From Paracoccus sp. C2R09 (GTDB lineage: Bacteria > Pseudomonadota > Alphaproteobacteria > Rhodobacterales > Rhodobacteraceae), in contig NZ_JAHKQB010000017.1 in assembly GCF_018860625.1 (NCBI RefSeq), forward strand, positions 171,487 to 235,486: DNA of 64,000 bases, written 5' to 3'. Below the pieces are notes generated by a model. The model saw nothing but the letters and a program-made list of their open reading frames with translations, made no database searches and was not told the origin of the DNA. The position numbers and the translations under genes were made by a program. Shown piece after piece: positions 27,125 to 37,070 of this stretch (its first letter is position 1; each line of letters opens with the position of its first letter).

Positions 27125-28381
27125 TCAGGCAGGCTTTCGCAGAAGCGCCATGTAGAAACCGTCCATTCCGCCGCGATCCGCCCAGTGATCGGGCCGCAGG
27201 CGCAGGCCGCCCTCGTCCGTGATCCAGGCGGGATCGATGCCCGGCAGGTCCGGGCGTTCGACGGTCAGGCCGGGATGGCGGGCCAGCGCCTCGTCGACCT
27301 GGACCTCGCCCTCGTCGGGGATCAGCGAACAGGTCGCGAAGACCAGCCGCCCGCCGGGACGCAGGATGGACAGCGCATGGTCGATCATCGCGGCCTGCAG
27401 CTCGATCAGTTCGGCGATGCCGTGGCCGTCGCGGATGAAGGGCATGTCGGGATGGCGCCGGATCGTGCCCGTCGCGCTGCAGGGCGCATCCAGCAGCACC
27501 GCGTCCAGGGGCGCATCGGGGCGCCATTCCAGCGCATCGGCGGTGACGACCGTGGCCGTCAGCCCGCAGCGTTCCAGGTTCTGATGCAGACGCTTCAGGC
27601 GGTATTCGTTCACGTCCACCGCGACAACCTGCGCCCCGCTGGCCGCGATCTGCATGGTCTTGCCGCCCGGTGCCGCGCAGAGATCCGCGACTGTTTCGCC
27701 CTGTTGCGGCGCCAGAAGACGCACCGGCAGGGCTGCGGCCGCATCCTGCACCCACCACTCGCCCGCATCGAAGCCCGGCAGGGTGGACACCTGCGCCGGA
27801 CCCGCCACGCGCCACGATCCGGTGGGCAGGGGTTCCGCGCCCTCGAAGGGCTGGGCGCCGGGTTTCGGCGTGATGTCCAAGGGTGCGCCCGCTTGGTGCG
27901 CGGCCTCGATCGCGGTCAGCGTGTCCGCGTCATAGGCCATCGACAGCGGCTCGCGCAGCCATTCCGGCAGTTCCTGCGGCGGCAGGTCGGTCCAGCCCTG
28001 GTATGCACCCGCCTTGCGCAGCACGGCATTGACCATGCCCGCGGCGGATTGGCCGCGCTTGCCCAGGGTGCGGGTCAGATCGACCGCGGCGCCGACGACG
28101 CCATGCGCGGGTGCGCCCAGTTCCAGCATTTCCACCACGGCCAGGCGCAGCACGTCCATGACCTGGGGGGCGGGCTTGCGCGCGACCAGCCCGGCGATCA
28201 CGCGATCGGCCCGGCCCTGGTGGCGCAGCGTCTCGGCCGCAAGCCTTGCGGCGCGGGCCTGTTCGGCCACCGGCAGCTTCGACAGCCTGCCCTGTTGGTC
28301 GGCAAGGCTGCGCCCGTCGCGCACGCCCTGGATCAATTGCAATGCGCCCTTCCGCGCCATGTCGCCGCCCGGCTTTGCCAA
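27125..28381 (-). CDS. rsmB: 16S rRNA (cytosine-967-C5)-methyltransferase, RsmB/Fmu type
   Basis: Protein of 418 residues with an N-terminal NusB-like RNA-binding domain (1-140) and a C-terminal NOL1/NOP2/Sun methyltransferase domain. SAM-binding and catalytic motifs are VADLCAAPGGKTMQ, the motif IV cysteine in LLDAPCSATGTIRRHPD and the nucleophile cysteine in FATCSLIPDEGE. It modifies C967 of 16S rRNA or the lineage equivalent. A second ATG seven codons in (MARKGALQL) is also possible. It diverges from the SDHAF4 gene across 71 bases. Confidence 0.9.
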   Translation of the reverse strand: MAKPGGDMARKGALQLIQGVRDGRSLADQQGRLSKLPVAEQARAARLAAETLRHQGRADRVIAGLVARKPAPQVMDVLRLAVVEMLELGAPAHGVVGAAVDLTRTLGKRGQSAAGMVNAVLRKAGAYQGWTDLPPQELPEWLREPLSMAYDADTLTAIEAAHQAGAPLDITPKPGAQPFEGAEPLPTGSWRVAGPAQVSTLPGFDAGEWWVQDAAAALPVRLLAPQQGETVADLCAAPGGKTMQIAASGAQVVAVDVNEYRLKRLHQNLERCGLTATVVTADALEWRPDAPLDAVLLDAPCSATGTIRRHPDMPFIRDGHGIAELIELQAAMIDHALSILRPGGRLVFATCSLIPDEGEVQVDEALARHPGLTVERPDLPGIDPAWITDEGGLRLRPDHWADRGGMDGFYMALLRKPA

Positions 28382-28452
28382 AACGCTTCCCTTCGCCTAG
28401 ATATTCCTGAAGACTGAAACAGGACACATACGCCCATTCGGGGGATCTTTCC

Positions 28453-28647
28453 ATGAGCGATGAACGCAGCATCACCGATAGGCATGCCGACCTGCCGCCC
28501 GCCGCGCAGCGCGCCCTGGCCGAGGCCGAGGAACGCCGCAAGGCGCGGGGCGAACTGGAGCTGCCGGTCGAATATGGCGGTCGCGACGGCCCCGAGGCCG
28601 TGCGCTTCGGCGATTACGAGAAGAACGGCCTGGCGGTGGATTTCTGA
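28453..28647 (+). CDS. DUF1674 protein, SDHAF4-like succinate dehydrogenase assembly factor
   Basis: Small protein of 64 residues ending in the DUF1674/SDHAF4 signature ELELPVEYGGRDGPE followed by AVRFGDYEKNGLAVDF. In mitochondria SDHAF4 binds flavinated SdhA before complex II assembly; the alphaproteobacterial homologue probably does the same. No sdh genes lie in the window. The N-terminal half is charged and probably disordered. The amidase gene begins at the very next base after its stop, so the two are likely co-transcribed. Confidence 0.85.
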   Translation: MSDERSITDRHADLPPAAQRALAEAEERRKARGELELPVEYGGRDGPEAVRFGDYEKNGLAVDF

Positions 28648-29979
28648 ATGGATTGGCTGAAGGCCTCGGCGGTTCGGCAGGGCCGCGCGATCATGGCGGG
28701 TCTTCTGGACCCGATCGACCAGACCGAGGCCTATCTGGCCGCCGCGAAATCGCATCCCGATTGCGACCGGATCTATGCCCGGCTGACCGCGGCCCGCGCC
28801 CGGTCCGAGGCCGTCGCCGCCCATGACCGTGCCAAGCAGGAACGCCGCCACAGCCTGCTGGACGGGGTGGCGATCAGCTGGAAGGACAATATCGACAGCG
28901 GCGGCACCAGGACCGAGGCCGGATCGAAGCTGCTGGACGGTCGCGTTCCGCGCAAGGACGCCAACATCCTGGCCCGCGCGTCGCGTCGCGGCACGGTGTG
29001 CCTGGGCAAGACCCACATGACCGAACTGGCCTTCAGCGGGCTGGGCCTGAACCCGATCACCGCCACCCCTCCCAATGCGCTGGATCCGGCGCTGGCACCG
29101 GGCGGGTCGTCATCGGGGGCGGCGGTGTCCGTCGCGCTGGGTCTGGCCGCGGCGGCCATCGGAACGGACACGGGCGGCTCGATTCGCGTGCCCGCCGCGT
29201 GGAACGGGCTGGTGGGGTTCAAGCCGACGCATGGCGCGCTGCCCGAAAAGGGGGTCGTTCCGCTGTGCCGCCGCTTCGACATCGCGGGCCCCATCGCCCG
29301 CACGGTCGAGGATTGCGCCGAGATCTTCGCGCTGCTGGCCGATCAGCCCGCCGCCGACCTGAACGAATCGTCGGTCGCGGGGCTGCGTTTCCTCGTGCTG
29401 GAAGGGCTGCCCTTCGACGATATCGAGACCGGGCCCGAAACGGCTTTCCAGCAGGCGGTGGACCGGCTGGGCCGCGCGGGGGCCTGCATCGCCCATGCCT
29501 CCAGCGATTGGGTGGATCGCGCGATGGCGCTGTCCCCGCAGGTCTTCGCCCCCGAGGGCTATGGCATCTGGCACGCCCAGATCGAGGATGCGCCCGAACT
29601 CATGTGGAAGCCCATCCTCGATCGCTTCCGCGGCGGCAAGGAGACCAGCGGCCCCGAATATGTCGCCGCATGGGAGGCCCTGACCCGCATTCGCCGCAAG
29701 TGGATCAAGGAGGTCGTGGGCGGATACGACGCGGTGCTGGTGCCGACGGTCCCGATTCTGCCCCCCGATGCGGATCGCCTGATGAAGGACGAGGCCGAGT
29801 TCGTGCGCGCCAACCTTCTGACGCTGCGCAACACCCGGATCGCGAACCTTCTGGGCCTGCCCGCGGTGACCCTGCCCGCCGGTCTGCCCGGCTGCGGGAT
29901 TTCGCTGCTGGGCCATGCGGGCCGCGACCGGCACCTGCTGCGCGTTGCGGCGGCAGCGGAAGCGGCGCTTGCCGGCTGA
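28648..29979 (+). CDS. Amidase-signature family enzyme
   Basis: Protein of 443 residues with the amidase-signature Ser-cisSer-Lys triad: Lys in GVAISWKDNIDSGG near residue 78, and the serines in APGGSSSGAAVSVALGLAAAAIGTDTGGSIRVPAAW (GGSSSG at residues 152-157). It is related to GatA, but no gatB or gatC is near and the start differs, so a free amidase is more likely; the substrate is unknown. It follows the SDHAF4 homologue with no gap and precedes an aminotransferase gene by 89 bases. Confidence 0.85.
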   Translation: MDWLKASAVRQGRAIMAGLLDPIDQTEAYLAAAKSHPDCDRIYARLTAARARSEAVAAHDRAKQERRHSLLDGVAISWKDNIDSGGTRTEAGSKLLDGRVPRKDANILARASRRGTVCLGKTHMTELAFSGLGLNPITATPPNALDPALAPGGSSSGAAVSVALGLAAAAIGTDTGGSIRVPAAWNGLVGFKPTHGALPEKGVVPLCRRFDIAGPIARTVEDCAEIFALLADQPAADLNESSVAGLRFLVLEGLPFDDIETGPETAFQQAVDRLGRAGACIAHASSDWVDRAMALSPQVFAPEGYGIWHAQIEDAPELMWKPILDRFRGGKETSGPEYVAAWEALTRIRRKWIKEVVGGYDAVLVPTVPILPPDADRLMKDEAEFVRANLLTLRNTRIANLLGLPAVTLPAGLPGCGISLLGHAGRDRHLLRVAAAAEAALAG

Positions 29980-30068
29980 GAATGGGGTCCGTGCTGGACG
30001 CAAGACCCATCTCACGCTAATGTTTGTGCCAAGGTAACGGGGCGGAGACCCCGGAAAGCGAGGCACAG

Positions 30069-31274
30069 ATGGCATTCCCCGAGCGGTTCTCGAACCTGCC
30101 GGAATACGCGTTTCCGCGCCTGCGGGCGCTGCTTTCGGATGTCGCACCGGGGCTTGCCCCGGGCGAATCCCCGCAGATTCTGACCATTGGCGAACCCCGC
30201 CATCCCATGCCGCCCTTCCTGGCCGACGTGCTGTCGGCCAATCTGCAGGGCTTTGCGAAATATCCCGTGAACGAAGGTTCGGCCGATCTGCTGGGCGCGA
30301 TCTCGGGGTGGCTGGGGCGCAGGCACGATCTGGATGTCGCCCCCGACCGCATCATGGCGCTGAGCGGCACGCGCGAGGGGCTGTTCAACGCAGCCCTGGC
30401 ACTGTGTCCCGAGACGAAGAACGGGCAGCGTCCGGCGGTCCTGATCCCGAACCCGTTCTATCAGGTCTATGCGGTGGCGGCGGCGGCGGTGAATGCCGAA
30501 CCGGTCTTCGTGGCGGCCACGCTCGAAACCGGGAACCTGCCCGATTACGCGGGGCTGGACGCGGCGCTTCTGGACCGCACGGCCATCGCCTATCTGTGTT
30601 CGCCGGCGAACCCGCAGGGGGCCGTCGCGGATGTCGAATATCTGCAGACCGTGATCGCGCTGGCCGAAAAGCACGATTTCCTGGTCTTCGCCGACGAATG
30701 CTATTCCGAGATCTGGCGCGATGCGCCCCCGCCGGGCGCGCTGAAGGTTGCGACCGAGATGGGGCTGGCCGACCGGGTCGTCATGTTCAATTCGCTGTCC
30801 AAGCGGTCGAACCTGCCGGGGCTGCGTTCGGGCTTTGCCGCCGGCGGCCCCGAACAACTGCGCCAGATGCGCAGGCTTCGCAGCTATGCCGGTGCGCCGC
30901 TGCCGCTGCCGCTGCAGGCCGTCAGCGTCGCGGCCTGGTCGGACGAGGGGCACGTGCAGGACAGCCTGCGCATGTACCAGGCCAAATACGCCATCGCCGA
31001 CCGCGTGCTGGGCCATGTGCCGGGCTATGCCTCGCCCCAGGGCGGGTTCTTCCTGTGGCTGCCGGTCGATGACGGAGAGGCCGCCGCGCGGCTCTTGTGG
31101 GAACAGGCGGGGATCCAGGTGCTTCCGGGCGCCTATCTTGCGCGCGAGGTCGATGGGTTCAATCCGGGGCGGGGCTTCGTGCGCGTGGCGCTGGTCGCCC
31201 CCGAGGCCGAGACCGAGGCCGCGTTGGGGCGACTGGCATCGGTTCTCTATGACAAGACGACGGGGAGGGGCTGA
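30069..31274 (+). CDS. Class I/II aminotransferase, probable N-succinyl-DAP aminotransferase (DapC)
   Basis: Fold-type I PLP enzyme of 401 residues. The Lys Schiff-base segment is [16 protein letters not shown] (Lys about 244), with [15 protein letters not shown] and the pyridoxal-N-interacting Asp in [10 protein letters not shown]. Overall closest in feel to the DapC group of alphaproteobacterial aminotransferases, which use succinyl-amino-ketopimelate and glutamate; this would pair with dapD in the same window. The exact substrate is not provable by eye. The ATG at 30069 was taken over a longer frame from 30024 because homologues start near MAFPERF. ftsK begins 4 bases after its stop. Confidence 0.75.
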   Translation: MAFPERFSNLPEYAFPRLRALLSDVAPGLAPGESPQILTIGEPRHPMPPFLADVLSANLQGFAKYPVNEGSADLLGAISGWLGRRHDLDVAPDRIMALSGTREGLFNAALALCPETKNGQRPAVLIPNPFYQVYAVAAAAVNAEPVFVAATLETGNLPDYAGLDAALLDRTAIAYLCSPANPQGAVADVEYLQTVIALAEKHDFLVFADECYSEIWRDAPPPGALKVATEMGLADRVVMFNSLSKRSNLPGLRSGFAAGGPEQLRQMRRLRSYAGAPLPLPLQAVSVAAWSDEGHVQDSLRMYQAKYAIADRVLGHVPGYASPQGGFFLWLPVDDGEAAARLLWEQAGIQVLPGAYLAREVDGFNPGRGFVRVALVAPEAETEAALGRLASVLYDKTTGRG

Positions 31275-31278
31275 GGAC

Positions 31279-33852
31279 ATGGCAAGCTGGCAGGCAGGAA
31301 AACGGGACCCCCTGTTCGATCAATCCACGCAGGCGGCACTGGAACGCCGGGGCAAGGAATTGCTGGGGGGCGTGCTGATCATCCTCGGGATCGTGATCTC
31401 GATGATGCTGGGCAGCTGGTCGGCCGACGATCCCAGCTTCCTGTCGGCGACCGATGCGCCCGCGCAGAACATGCTGGGCAGCTTCGGCGCCTATGTCGCG
31501 TCGCCGCTGATGATGATCGCCGGCAAGGGCGCATGGGTGCTGGTCGTCGCGGCCATCGTCTGGGGCCTGCGCCTGATGCTGCACAAGGGCGAGGACCGGG
31601 CCATGCGCGCGGTCTTCACGCCCATCGCGGTGGCGCTGGTGTCGATCCATGCCGCCACGCTGGTTCCGGGGCCGGAATGGCAGCAGAATTACGGGCTGGG
31701 CGGCCATTTCGGCGACATGGCCATGGGGGCCGTGCTGAACATCCTGCCGATGAAGGCCCAGATCGGCATCCGTTTCGCGGGGCTTCTGATCGCGCTGGGC
31801 GTCGTGGCGGTCATGGCCTTCGTGCTGGGCTTCGACCGGGCCGAGCTGCGCGCGATGTGGCAGCGATTCCTGATCGGACTTGCGACGGCGCTGCAGGTGA
31901 CGCTGCGCGGCATCGATGCAGGCGCGGCACTGATCCGTCGCCTGCGCGAGCGGCGCGCCGCTGCCGCCACAGCGCCCGCGCCGAAGCGTTCCGAACCCGC
32001 CCCCGCCCGTCGCGCGGCCCCCGCCTTCGAGCTGGAGGAGGAGATGCCCGAGCCCGAGCTGATCGAGCGCGAGAGCGACTGGGAGGGCGAGGCCCCCGAC
32101 GACGAGGAGCTGAAGGGCCGCATCAGCGACGCGATCCGCAGCCGCGAATCCAAGCCATCGGTCCTGGCGGCGGTCACCTCGCGATTGGCCCGCGATGGCG
32201 TTCCCCCGGTCGATGCGCCGCATGACGAGGTGTTCGACATCGCGCCCGAGCCTGAGCCCGCACCCGCCCCCGCCCCCGCCCCCAGGGCGGCGGCCCCCCG
32301 CAAGGCGGCCCCCGCGCCCCTGGTGCTGCAGGGTGGCACGCCGGGTTACGAACGCCCGCCGCTGGCGCTGCTGTCGGCCCCCGTTCCGGGCGAGGAGGAG
32401 CAGATCCCCCAGGAACAGTTGATGGAGAATGCCCGCACGCTGGAAGCCGTGCTGGACGATTACGGCGTGAAGGGCCAGATCACCGAGGTGCGTCCGGGTC
32501 CGGTCGTGACGCTCTATGAACTGGAACCGGCACCGGGCCTGAAGGCCAGCCGCGTGATCGGCCTGGCCGACGACATCGCGCGGTCGATGTCAGCGCTATC
32601 GGCGCGGGTCAGCACCGTTCCCGGCCGCAGCGTGATCGGGATCGAACTGCCCAATGTCCGGCGCGAGAAGGTCCTTCTGCGAGAGATCCTGGCCAGCCGT
32701 GCCTTCGGCGACGGCACCCAGCCGCTGCCCCTGGCACTGGGCAAGGATATCGGCGGCGACCCGATCGTGGCCAACCTTGCCAAGATGCCCCACCTGCTGA
32801 TCGCGGGGACCACGGGTTCGGGCAAGTCCGTGGCGATCAACACCATGATCCTGTCGCTTCTCTACAAGCTGACGCCCGAGGAATGCCGCCTCATCATGAT
32901 CGACCCCAAGATGCTGGAACTGTCCGTCTATGACGGCATCCCGCATCTGCTGTCCCCGGTCGTCACCGACCCCAAGAAGGCCGTCGTCGCGCTGAAATGG
33001 GTCGTGGGCGAGATGGAGGACCGTTACCGCAAGATGTCCAAGATGGGCGTGCGCAACATCGAGGGCTATAACGGCCGCGTCCGCGAGGCGCTGTCCAAGG
33101 GCGAGATGTTCAAGCGCACCGTCCAGACCGGCTTTGACGAGGATACGGGCGACGCCATCTGGGAAACCGAGGAATTCCAGCCCGAGACCTTCCCCTATAT
33201 CGTCGTGATCGTCGACGAGATGGCCGACCTGATGATGGTCGCGGGCAAGGAGATCGAGGCCTGCATCCAGCGCCTGGCGCAGATGGCGCGGGCATCGGGC
33301 ATCCACCTGATCATGGCCACGCAGCGCCCCTCGGTCGATGTCATCACCGGCACGATCAAGGCGAACTTCCCCACCCGGATCAGTTTCCAGGTGACCTCCA
33401 AGATCGACAGCCGCACCATCCTGGGCGAACAGGGGGCCGAGCAGCTGCTGGGCCAGGGCGACATGCTCTACATGGGCAACGGCGCGCGGATCACGCGTAT
33501 CCACGGCCCCTTCTGCAGCGACGAAGAGGTCGAGGAGGTGGTGACCCACCTGAAATCCTTCGGGCCGCCCGACTACAAGTCCGGCGTGGTCGAGGGACCC
33601 GAGGATGACAAGGCCGACAATATCGATGCGGTGCTGGGCCTTGGCGGCGGCGACAACGGCGACGACGCGCTCTATGATCAGGCGGTGGCGATCGTGGCGC
33701 GGGATCGCAAATGCTCGACCAGCTACATCCAGCGCAAGCTGGCCATCGGCTACAACAAGGCCGCGCGTCTTGTCGAACAGATGGAGGAGCAGGGCGTCGT
33801 CAGCTCGGCCAACCATGTCGGCAAGCGCGAGGTGCTGGTTCCCGAGGCCTGA
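31279..33852 (+). CDS. ftsK: DNA translocase FtsK
   Basis: Protein of 857 residues that couples division to chromosome-dimer resolution and DNA pumping. The N-terminal part (1-200) has about four transmembrane segments that anchor it at the septum. An acidic, Pro/Ala-rich linker follows (for example [18 protein letters not shown] near residue 330). The motor has Walker A GTTGSGKS near residue 512 and Walker [14 protein letters not shown] near 650. The gamma winged-helix domain at the C-terminus ([33 protein letters not shown]) reads the polar KOPS sites. The linker is short, as is usual in Alphaproteobacteria. Confidence 0.95.
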   Translation: MASWQAGKRDPLFDQSTQAALERRGKELLGGVLIILGIVISMMLGSWSADDPSFLSATDAPAQNMLGSFGAYVASPLMMIAGKGAWVLVVAAIVWGLRLMLHKGEDRAMRAVFTPIAVALVSIHAATLVPGPEWQQNYGLGGHFGDMAMGAVLNILPMKAQIGIRFAGLLIALGVVAVMAFVLGFDRAELRAMWQRFLIGLATALQVTLRGIDAGAALIRRLRERRAAAATAPAPKRSEPAPARRAAPAFELEEEMPEPELIERESDWEGEAPDDEELKGRISDAIRSRESKPSVLAAVTSRLARDGVPPVDAPHDEVFDIAPEPEPAPAPAPAPRAAAPRKAAPAPLVLQGGTPGYERPPLALLSAPVPGEEEQIPQEQLMENARTLEAVLDDYGVKGQITEVRPGPVVTLYELEPAPGLKASRVIGLADDIARSMSALSARVSTVPGRSVIGIELPNVRREKVLLREILASRAFGDGTQPLPLALGKDIGGDPIVANLAKMPHLLIAGTTGSGKSVAINTMILSLLYKLTPEECRLIMIDPKMLELSVYDGIPHLLSPVVTDPKKAVVALKWVVGEMEDRYRKMSKMGVRNIEGYNGRVREALSKGEMFKRTVQTGFDEDTGDAIWETEEFQPETFPYIVVIVDEMADLMMVAGKEIEACIQRLAQMARASGIHLIMATQRPSVDVITGTIKANFPTRISFQVTSKIDSRTILGEQGAEQLLGQGDMLYMGNGARITRIHGPFCSDEEVEEVVTHLKSFGPPDYKSGVVEGPEDDKADNIDAVLGLGGGDNGDDALYDQAVAIVARDRKCSTSYIQRKLAIGYNKAARLVEQMEEQGVVSSANHVGKREVLVPEA

Positions 33853-33896
33853 GCCATGATCTGGCGCGGGCCCGGTGCTGGGGGTATATGGCGGGC

Positions 33897-34595
33897 ATGA
33901 CGATCTGGCACATCCACATGCTGAACGCGCGAAACGCGCTGACGCCCATCATGGCCGAAACCCGCGCGACCGCCCGAGAGGCCGTCGCCCTGGCCGAGGC
34001 CCATATCGACCTGCCGCGATTCGACTTGGTCCTGCGCGCATCCGAGACCCCCATCCCCGATGGCGGGCTTCTGGCGCGCAATTCGCAGCCCGGCGTGATC
34101 GACCTGACGCTGACGCCCGACCGGGTGACGGCGCAGGATCTGCGCCGCATCCTGATGCGGGAACTGCACCATGTCGCGCGTTGGGCGGGTCCGGGTTACG
34201 GTCGCTCCTTGGGCGAGGTTCTGGTCAGCGAGGGTCTGGCCGGGCATTTCGCGCATCAGGTCCTGGGCGGCCCGGTCGATCCGCGCGATGCGGCCCGTCC
34301 TGCCGGCGGATCGCTGCGGCAGGCGGCGAACATCTGGTCGCGTCACGATTTCAGCTTCGACGAATGGTTCCTCGGGCGCGGGAAGATCCGCAAGGGAACG
34401 GGCTGGGCCATCGCGCATCGCCTGATCGCCCAGCACCTGTCCGAGGAAGGCCCCGCCGAACACGCCGCGCTGCTGGCGATGCGGGCCGATGCCTTCCGCC
34501 CCGCCCTGCGGCGCCTGATGGCCGTCGAGGGCGTCGAGGAGCCGGAGGACCCCGAGGATCAGGCGACGGCCGCGGACGACAAGCCCGCGGATTGA
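33897..34595 (+). CDS. DUF2268-like putative zinc protease
   Basis: Protein of 232 residues resembling DUF2268 (YjaZ-type predicted zinc proteases), with the block RELHHVARWAGPGYGRSLGEVLVSEGLAGHFA near residues 85-118. The spacing of the downstream GLAGHF segment fits the family. The first residue of the expected HExxH motif reads Arg here (RELHH), so catalysis is doubtful unless alternative ligands are used. The C-terminus is acidic and low complexity. The start at 33897 is uncertain: an ATG at 33888 has GGGGG four bases upstream. It lies 44 bases after ftsK. Confidence 0.65.
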   Translation: MTIWHIHMLNARNALTPIMAETRATAREAVALAEAHIDLPRFDLVLRASETPIPDGGLLARNSQPGVIDLTLTPDRVTAQDLRRILMRELHHVARWAGPGYGRSLGEVLVSEGLAGHFAHQVLGGPVDPRDAARPAGGSLRQAANIWSRHDFSFDEWFLGRGKIRKGTGWAIAHRLIAQHLSEEGPAEHAALLAMRADAFRPALRRLMAVEGVEEPEDPEDQATAADDKPAD

Positions 34596-34599
34596 ACCC

Positions 34600-35244
34600 T
34601 CAGCGCCGCCGGAAGGCCAGGGCGGCGCCGATCACCGTGCCCATCAGCGCACCGCCCAGATGCGCCTCCCATGCGATCTGGGGCATCAGCAGGGTCAACC
34701 CGATGTTCAGCGCAAGGATCATGCCGACGGATCGCAGCAGCGGCGTCATCGACCGCCCCCGCAGACGCAGGTTGATCGCGGCATAGCCGACCAGCGTGCC
34801 CGCCAGCCCGAAGACCGCCCCCGAGGCCCCGATCATCGGCCCGCCCGTGGGCAGCATGGCCGCGAATGCCACCCCGCCCGCGATCTGCGACAGCACGTAG
34901 GACAGCGCCATCGCTCGTGCGCCGATCATGCGGTTCAGTTCCCGCGCGATGGCCGCAAGCGAGATCATGTTCATCGCCAGGTGCAGCAGCCCCGCATGGA
35001 GGAACCCGTAGGTGACGAACATCGCCACGCCCTGCGCCGGATAGATCCCGGTCGCGCCCCACATCAGCGGCGACCAGAAGCCGCCCAGCAGCGACGAGGT
35101 CACACGCCCCTGCGCAAAACCCAGGACGGGTGCGGCCATCAGCAGCAGCTCGACCGCGCAGCAGACCAGGATGACCGCCTTGGTCCAGCCGGGCAGATGC
35201 GGCGGGGCCAGCCTTGGGGCGGAAACGCGCGGGACGTCAGTCAT
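34600..35244 (-). CDS. Rhomboid-family intramembrane serine protease
   Basis: Inner-membrane protein of 214 residues with six or so hydrophobic segments. The catalytic serine is in [16 protein letters not shown] and the partner His in [16 protein letters not shown]; the N-terminal-half HxxxN motif appears as HLAMNMISL. These are the defining features of a rhomboid protease that cuts transmembrane substrates. Its start overlaps the stop of the Trm112-like gene by 8 bases. It ends 4 bases from the convergent DUF2268 gene. Confidence 0.9.
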   Translation of the reverse strand: MTDVPRVSAPRLAPPHLPGWTKAVILVCCAVELLLMAAPVLGFAQGRVTSSLLGGFWSPLMWGATGIYPAQGVAMFVTYGFLHAGLLHLAMNMISLAAIARELNRMIGARAMALSYVLSQIAGGVAFAAMLPTGGPMIGASGAVFGLAGTLVGYAAINLRLRGRSMTPLLRSVGMILALNIGLTLLMPQIAWEAHLGGALMGTVIGAALAFRRR

Positions 35245-35428
35245 CGGCGCGGATCTGGCGGGCTTCGTCGATCAGCATGATCGGAATGCCCGAGCGGATG
35301 GGAAAGGCCAGCCCCGCCGCGCGGGACACCAGTTCCTGCCGGTCGGCGTCATAGGACAGGGGGCCATGGGTCACGGGGCAGACGAGCGCCTCGAGCATGT
35401 GGCGGTCGAAACCTGGGGTCTCGCTCAT
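35237..35428 (-). CDS. Trm112-family (UPF0434) small protein
   Basis: Protein of 63 residues with the family pattern [43 protein letters not shown]. It is a Trm112/YcaR-type domain that in eukaryotes and archaea activates methyltransferases. Only one of the zinc-type cysteines is present (VCPVTHG), as in many bacterial UPF0434 proteins, so metal binding is unlikely. Its start overlaps the LON-domain gene stop by 4 bases and its own end overlaps the rhomboid start, which makes a tightly coupled three-gene set. Confidence 0.85.
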   Translation of the reverse strand: MSETPGFDRHMLEALVCPVTHGPLSYDADRQELVSRAAGLAFPIRSGIPIMLIDEARQIRADD

Positions 35429-36051
35429 TGCAGTGGTTCCTCGGTATCGCCGCCATGCAGCGCGAATTCGATGAGGCCGACCAGCAATTCGCGCCGGTCG
35501 GCAAGGGTGGGGGATTCCAGCAGCGCCTGCTTGTCGCCATGCCCGAAGGGCAGCATCATCGAGAGCGAGTTGATCAGCATCTCGTCCTCGGCCTTGGCGG
35601 CGGCTTCCCAATCGGTGGACAGGCCCTCGGATTCCATGAAGCGCGACAGAAGCGGGAACAGCGCGTCCCGGTCGAGGCCCGGATCGCGTTCGCTGCCCGA
35701 ACGGTCGCGCCCGAAGCTGGACCAGTCGATGCGGCCGCGAAGATAGGGGGCGAAGCCCTCCTCGGCCTCGGACAGGCGAAAGCGCGACACGGCCTGCAGC
35801 GTGATCATCAGCCGCCCGTCGTCGTTCTCCTGGAAGGCGACGACGCGCCCCGCGCAGCCGATGGTGGCCAGGCCGTCGCCCTCGGGCTGGATCATCCCGA
35901 TCAGGCGGTGCTCGGTCCTGAACGCGTCCTCGATCATCTGAAGATAGCGTGGCTCGAAGATGTGCAGCGGCAGGCGCGCACGCGGCATCAGCACCGCCCC
36001 CGGAAGCGGGAACAGCGGCACGCGATCGGGCAAGTCGAAATGCAGGGTCAT
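35425..36051 (-). CDS. LON substrate-binding-domain protein
   Basis: Protein of 208 residues formed by a stand-alone LON N-terminal (substrate-binding) domain: [33 protein letters not shown] at the N-terminus, then the [23 protein letters not shown] segment. It has no ATPase or protease domain, as is usual for this family, whose function is unknown. It is part of a minus-strand run with CnoX (17 bases upstream) and the Trm112-like gene (overlap). Confidence 0.85.
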   Translation of the reverse strand: MTLHFDLPDRVPLFPLPGAVLMPRARLPLHIFEPRYLQMIEDAFRTEHRLIGMIQPEGDGLATIGCAGRVVAFQENDDGRLMITLQAVSRFRLSEAEEGFAPYLRGRIDWSSFGRDRSGSERDPGLDRDALFPLLSRFMESEGLSTDWEAAAKAEDEMLINSLSMMLPFGHGDKQALLESPTLADRRELLVGLIEFALHGGDTEEPLQ

Positions 36052-36067
36052 CGACGGCCCTCCGGGA

Positions 36068-36982
36068 TCACGCGAAGATCAGCGAGGACAGGCGGCGGCG
36101 GCCCTTCTGGCCGACGGGATCGCCGGGCTTGAGGCTGTCGAAGATGGTCAGCAGCTGCGCCTTGGCCGCGCCGTCGTTCCATTCGCGGTCGCGGCGGAAG
36201 CTGTCCAGAAGCACGTCCACGGCCTCTTCGATCCGGCCCGCGGCATGCAGCGCGCGGGCCAGGTCCAGCCGCGCCTGCTGATCGGCGGGGTCCGCATCGA
36301 CGCGCGACTGCAGATCGGCCAGCGGGCCTGCATCCTCGGCCTGGCGCGCCAGTTCCAGCTGGGCGCGGGCGGCCTCGACCGGGCCGCTGCCGGCGATGGG
36401 CTGGGGCACCTGCGACAGGGTCGCGGATGCGGCGGCGGCGTCGCCCGCGCCAAGCTGCGCGCGGATCAGGCCGCTCCATGCCTCGGGGCTGTCGGGCAGT
36501 TCGCCGATGATGGCGGTGAAGGTCTCGGCCGCATCGGCGAATTCGCCGTTCTCCAGCATCTCGTCGGCGGCGGCGATGGCATCGGCCAGCCCGCCGTCAT
36601 CGCCGCCCATCGCGACGACCTTGTCGATGAACTGCTTGATCTGGCTGGCGGGCAGGGCGCCCTGGAACGCATCGACGGGGCGGCCCTGGAAGAAGGCATA
36701 GACGGTCGGCAGCGACTGCACCTGCAGCTGGCCCGCGATCATCTGGTTCTCGTCCACGTTGACCTTGGCCATGCGGACACGGCCCTTGTGCTTGGCCACC
36801 TCGGCCTCCAGCGCGGGGCCGAGCGTCTTGCAGGGGCCGCACCAGGGGGCCCAGAAATCCACGATGACGGGGACCTGCATCGAGGCCTCGACGACCTCGG
36901 CCATGAAGTCGGCCTCGGTCACGTCCTTGATGAAATCGCCGGTGTTCGGCGCGTCCTGCGGTCCGTCGAAAAGAATGGTCAT
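36068..36982 (-). CDS. Thioredoxin-TPR protein of the CnoX/YbbN family
   Basis: Protein of 304 residues with a thioredoxin domain at residues 20-125 carrying the active site WCGPC in FWAPWCGPCKTLGPALE, followed by a TPR-like helical region. E. coli CnoX is a chaperedoxin that protects proteins from hypochlorite and passes them to GroEL/DnaK; its active site differs, while this protein keeps both cysteines and may also reduce disulfides. It starts about 88 bases downstream of xth and precedes the LON-domain gene by 16 bases. Confidence 0.85.
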   Translation of the reverse strand: MTILFDGPQDAPNTGDFIKDVTEADFMAEVVEASMQVPVIVDFWAPWCGPCKTLGPALEAEVAKHKGRVRMAKVNVDENQMIAGQLQVQSLPTVYAFFQGRPVDAFQGALPASQIKQFIDKVVAMGGDDGGLADAIAAADEMLENGEFADAAETFTAIIGELPDSPEAWSGLIRAQLGAGDAAAASATLSQVPQPIAGSGPVEAARAQLELARQAEDAGPLADLQSRVDADPADQQARLDLARALHAAGRIEEAVDVLLDSFRRDREWNDGAAKAQLLTIFDSLKPGDPVGQKGRRRLSSLIFA

Positions 36983-37070
36983 GGGGTCCCCGGTCTTCGG
37001 TGCCTGTTTCTGGCGTCAATATGGGACTTCGAACGCGCGAACGAAAGGGCGGATGCCGCCCTTGCCGGGG

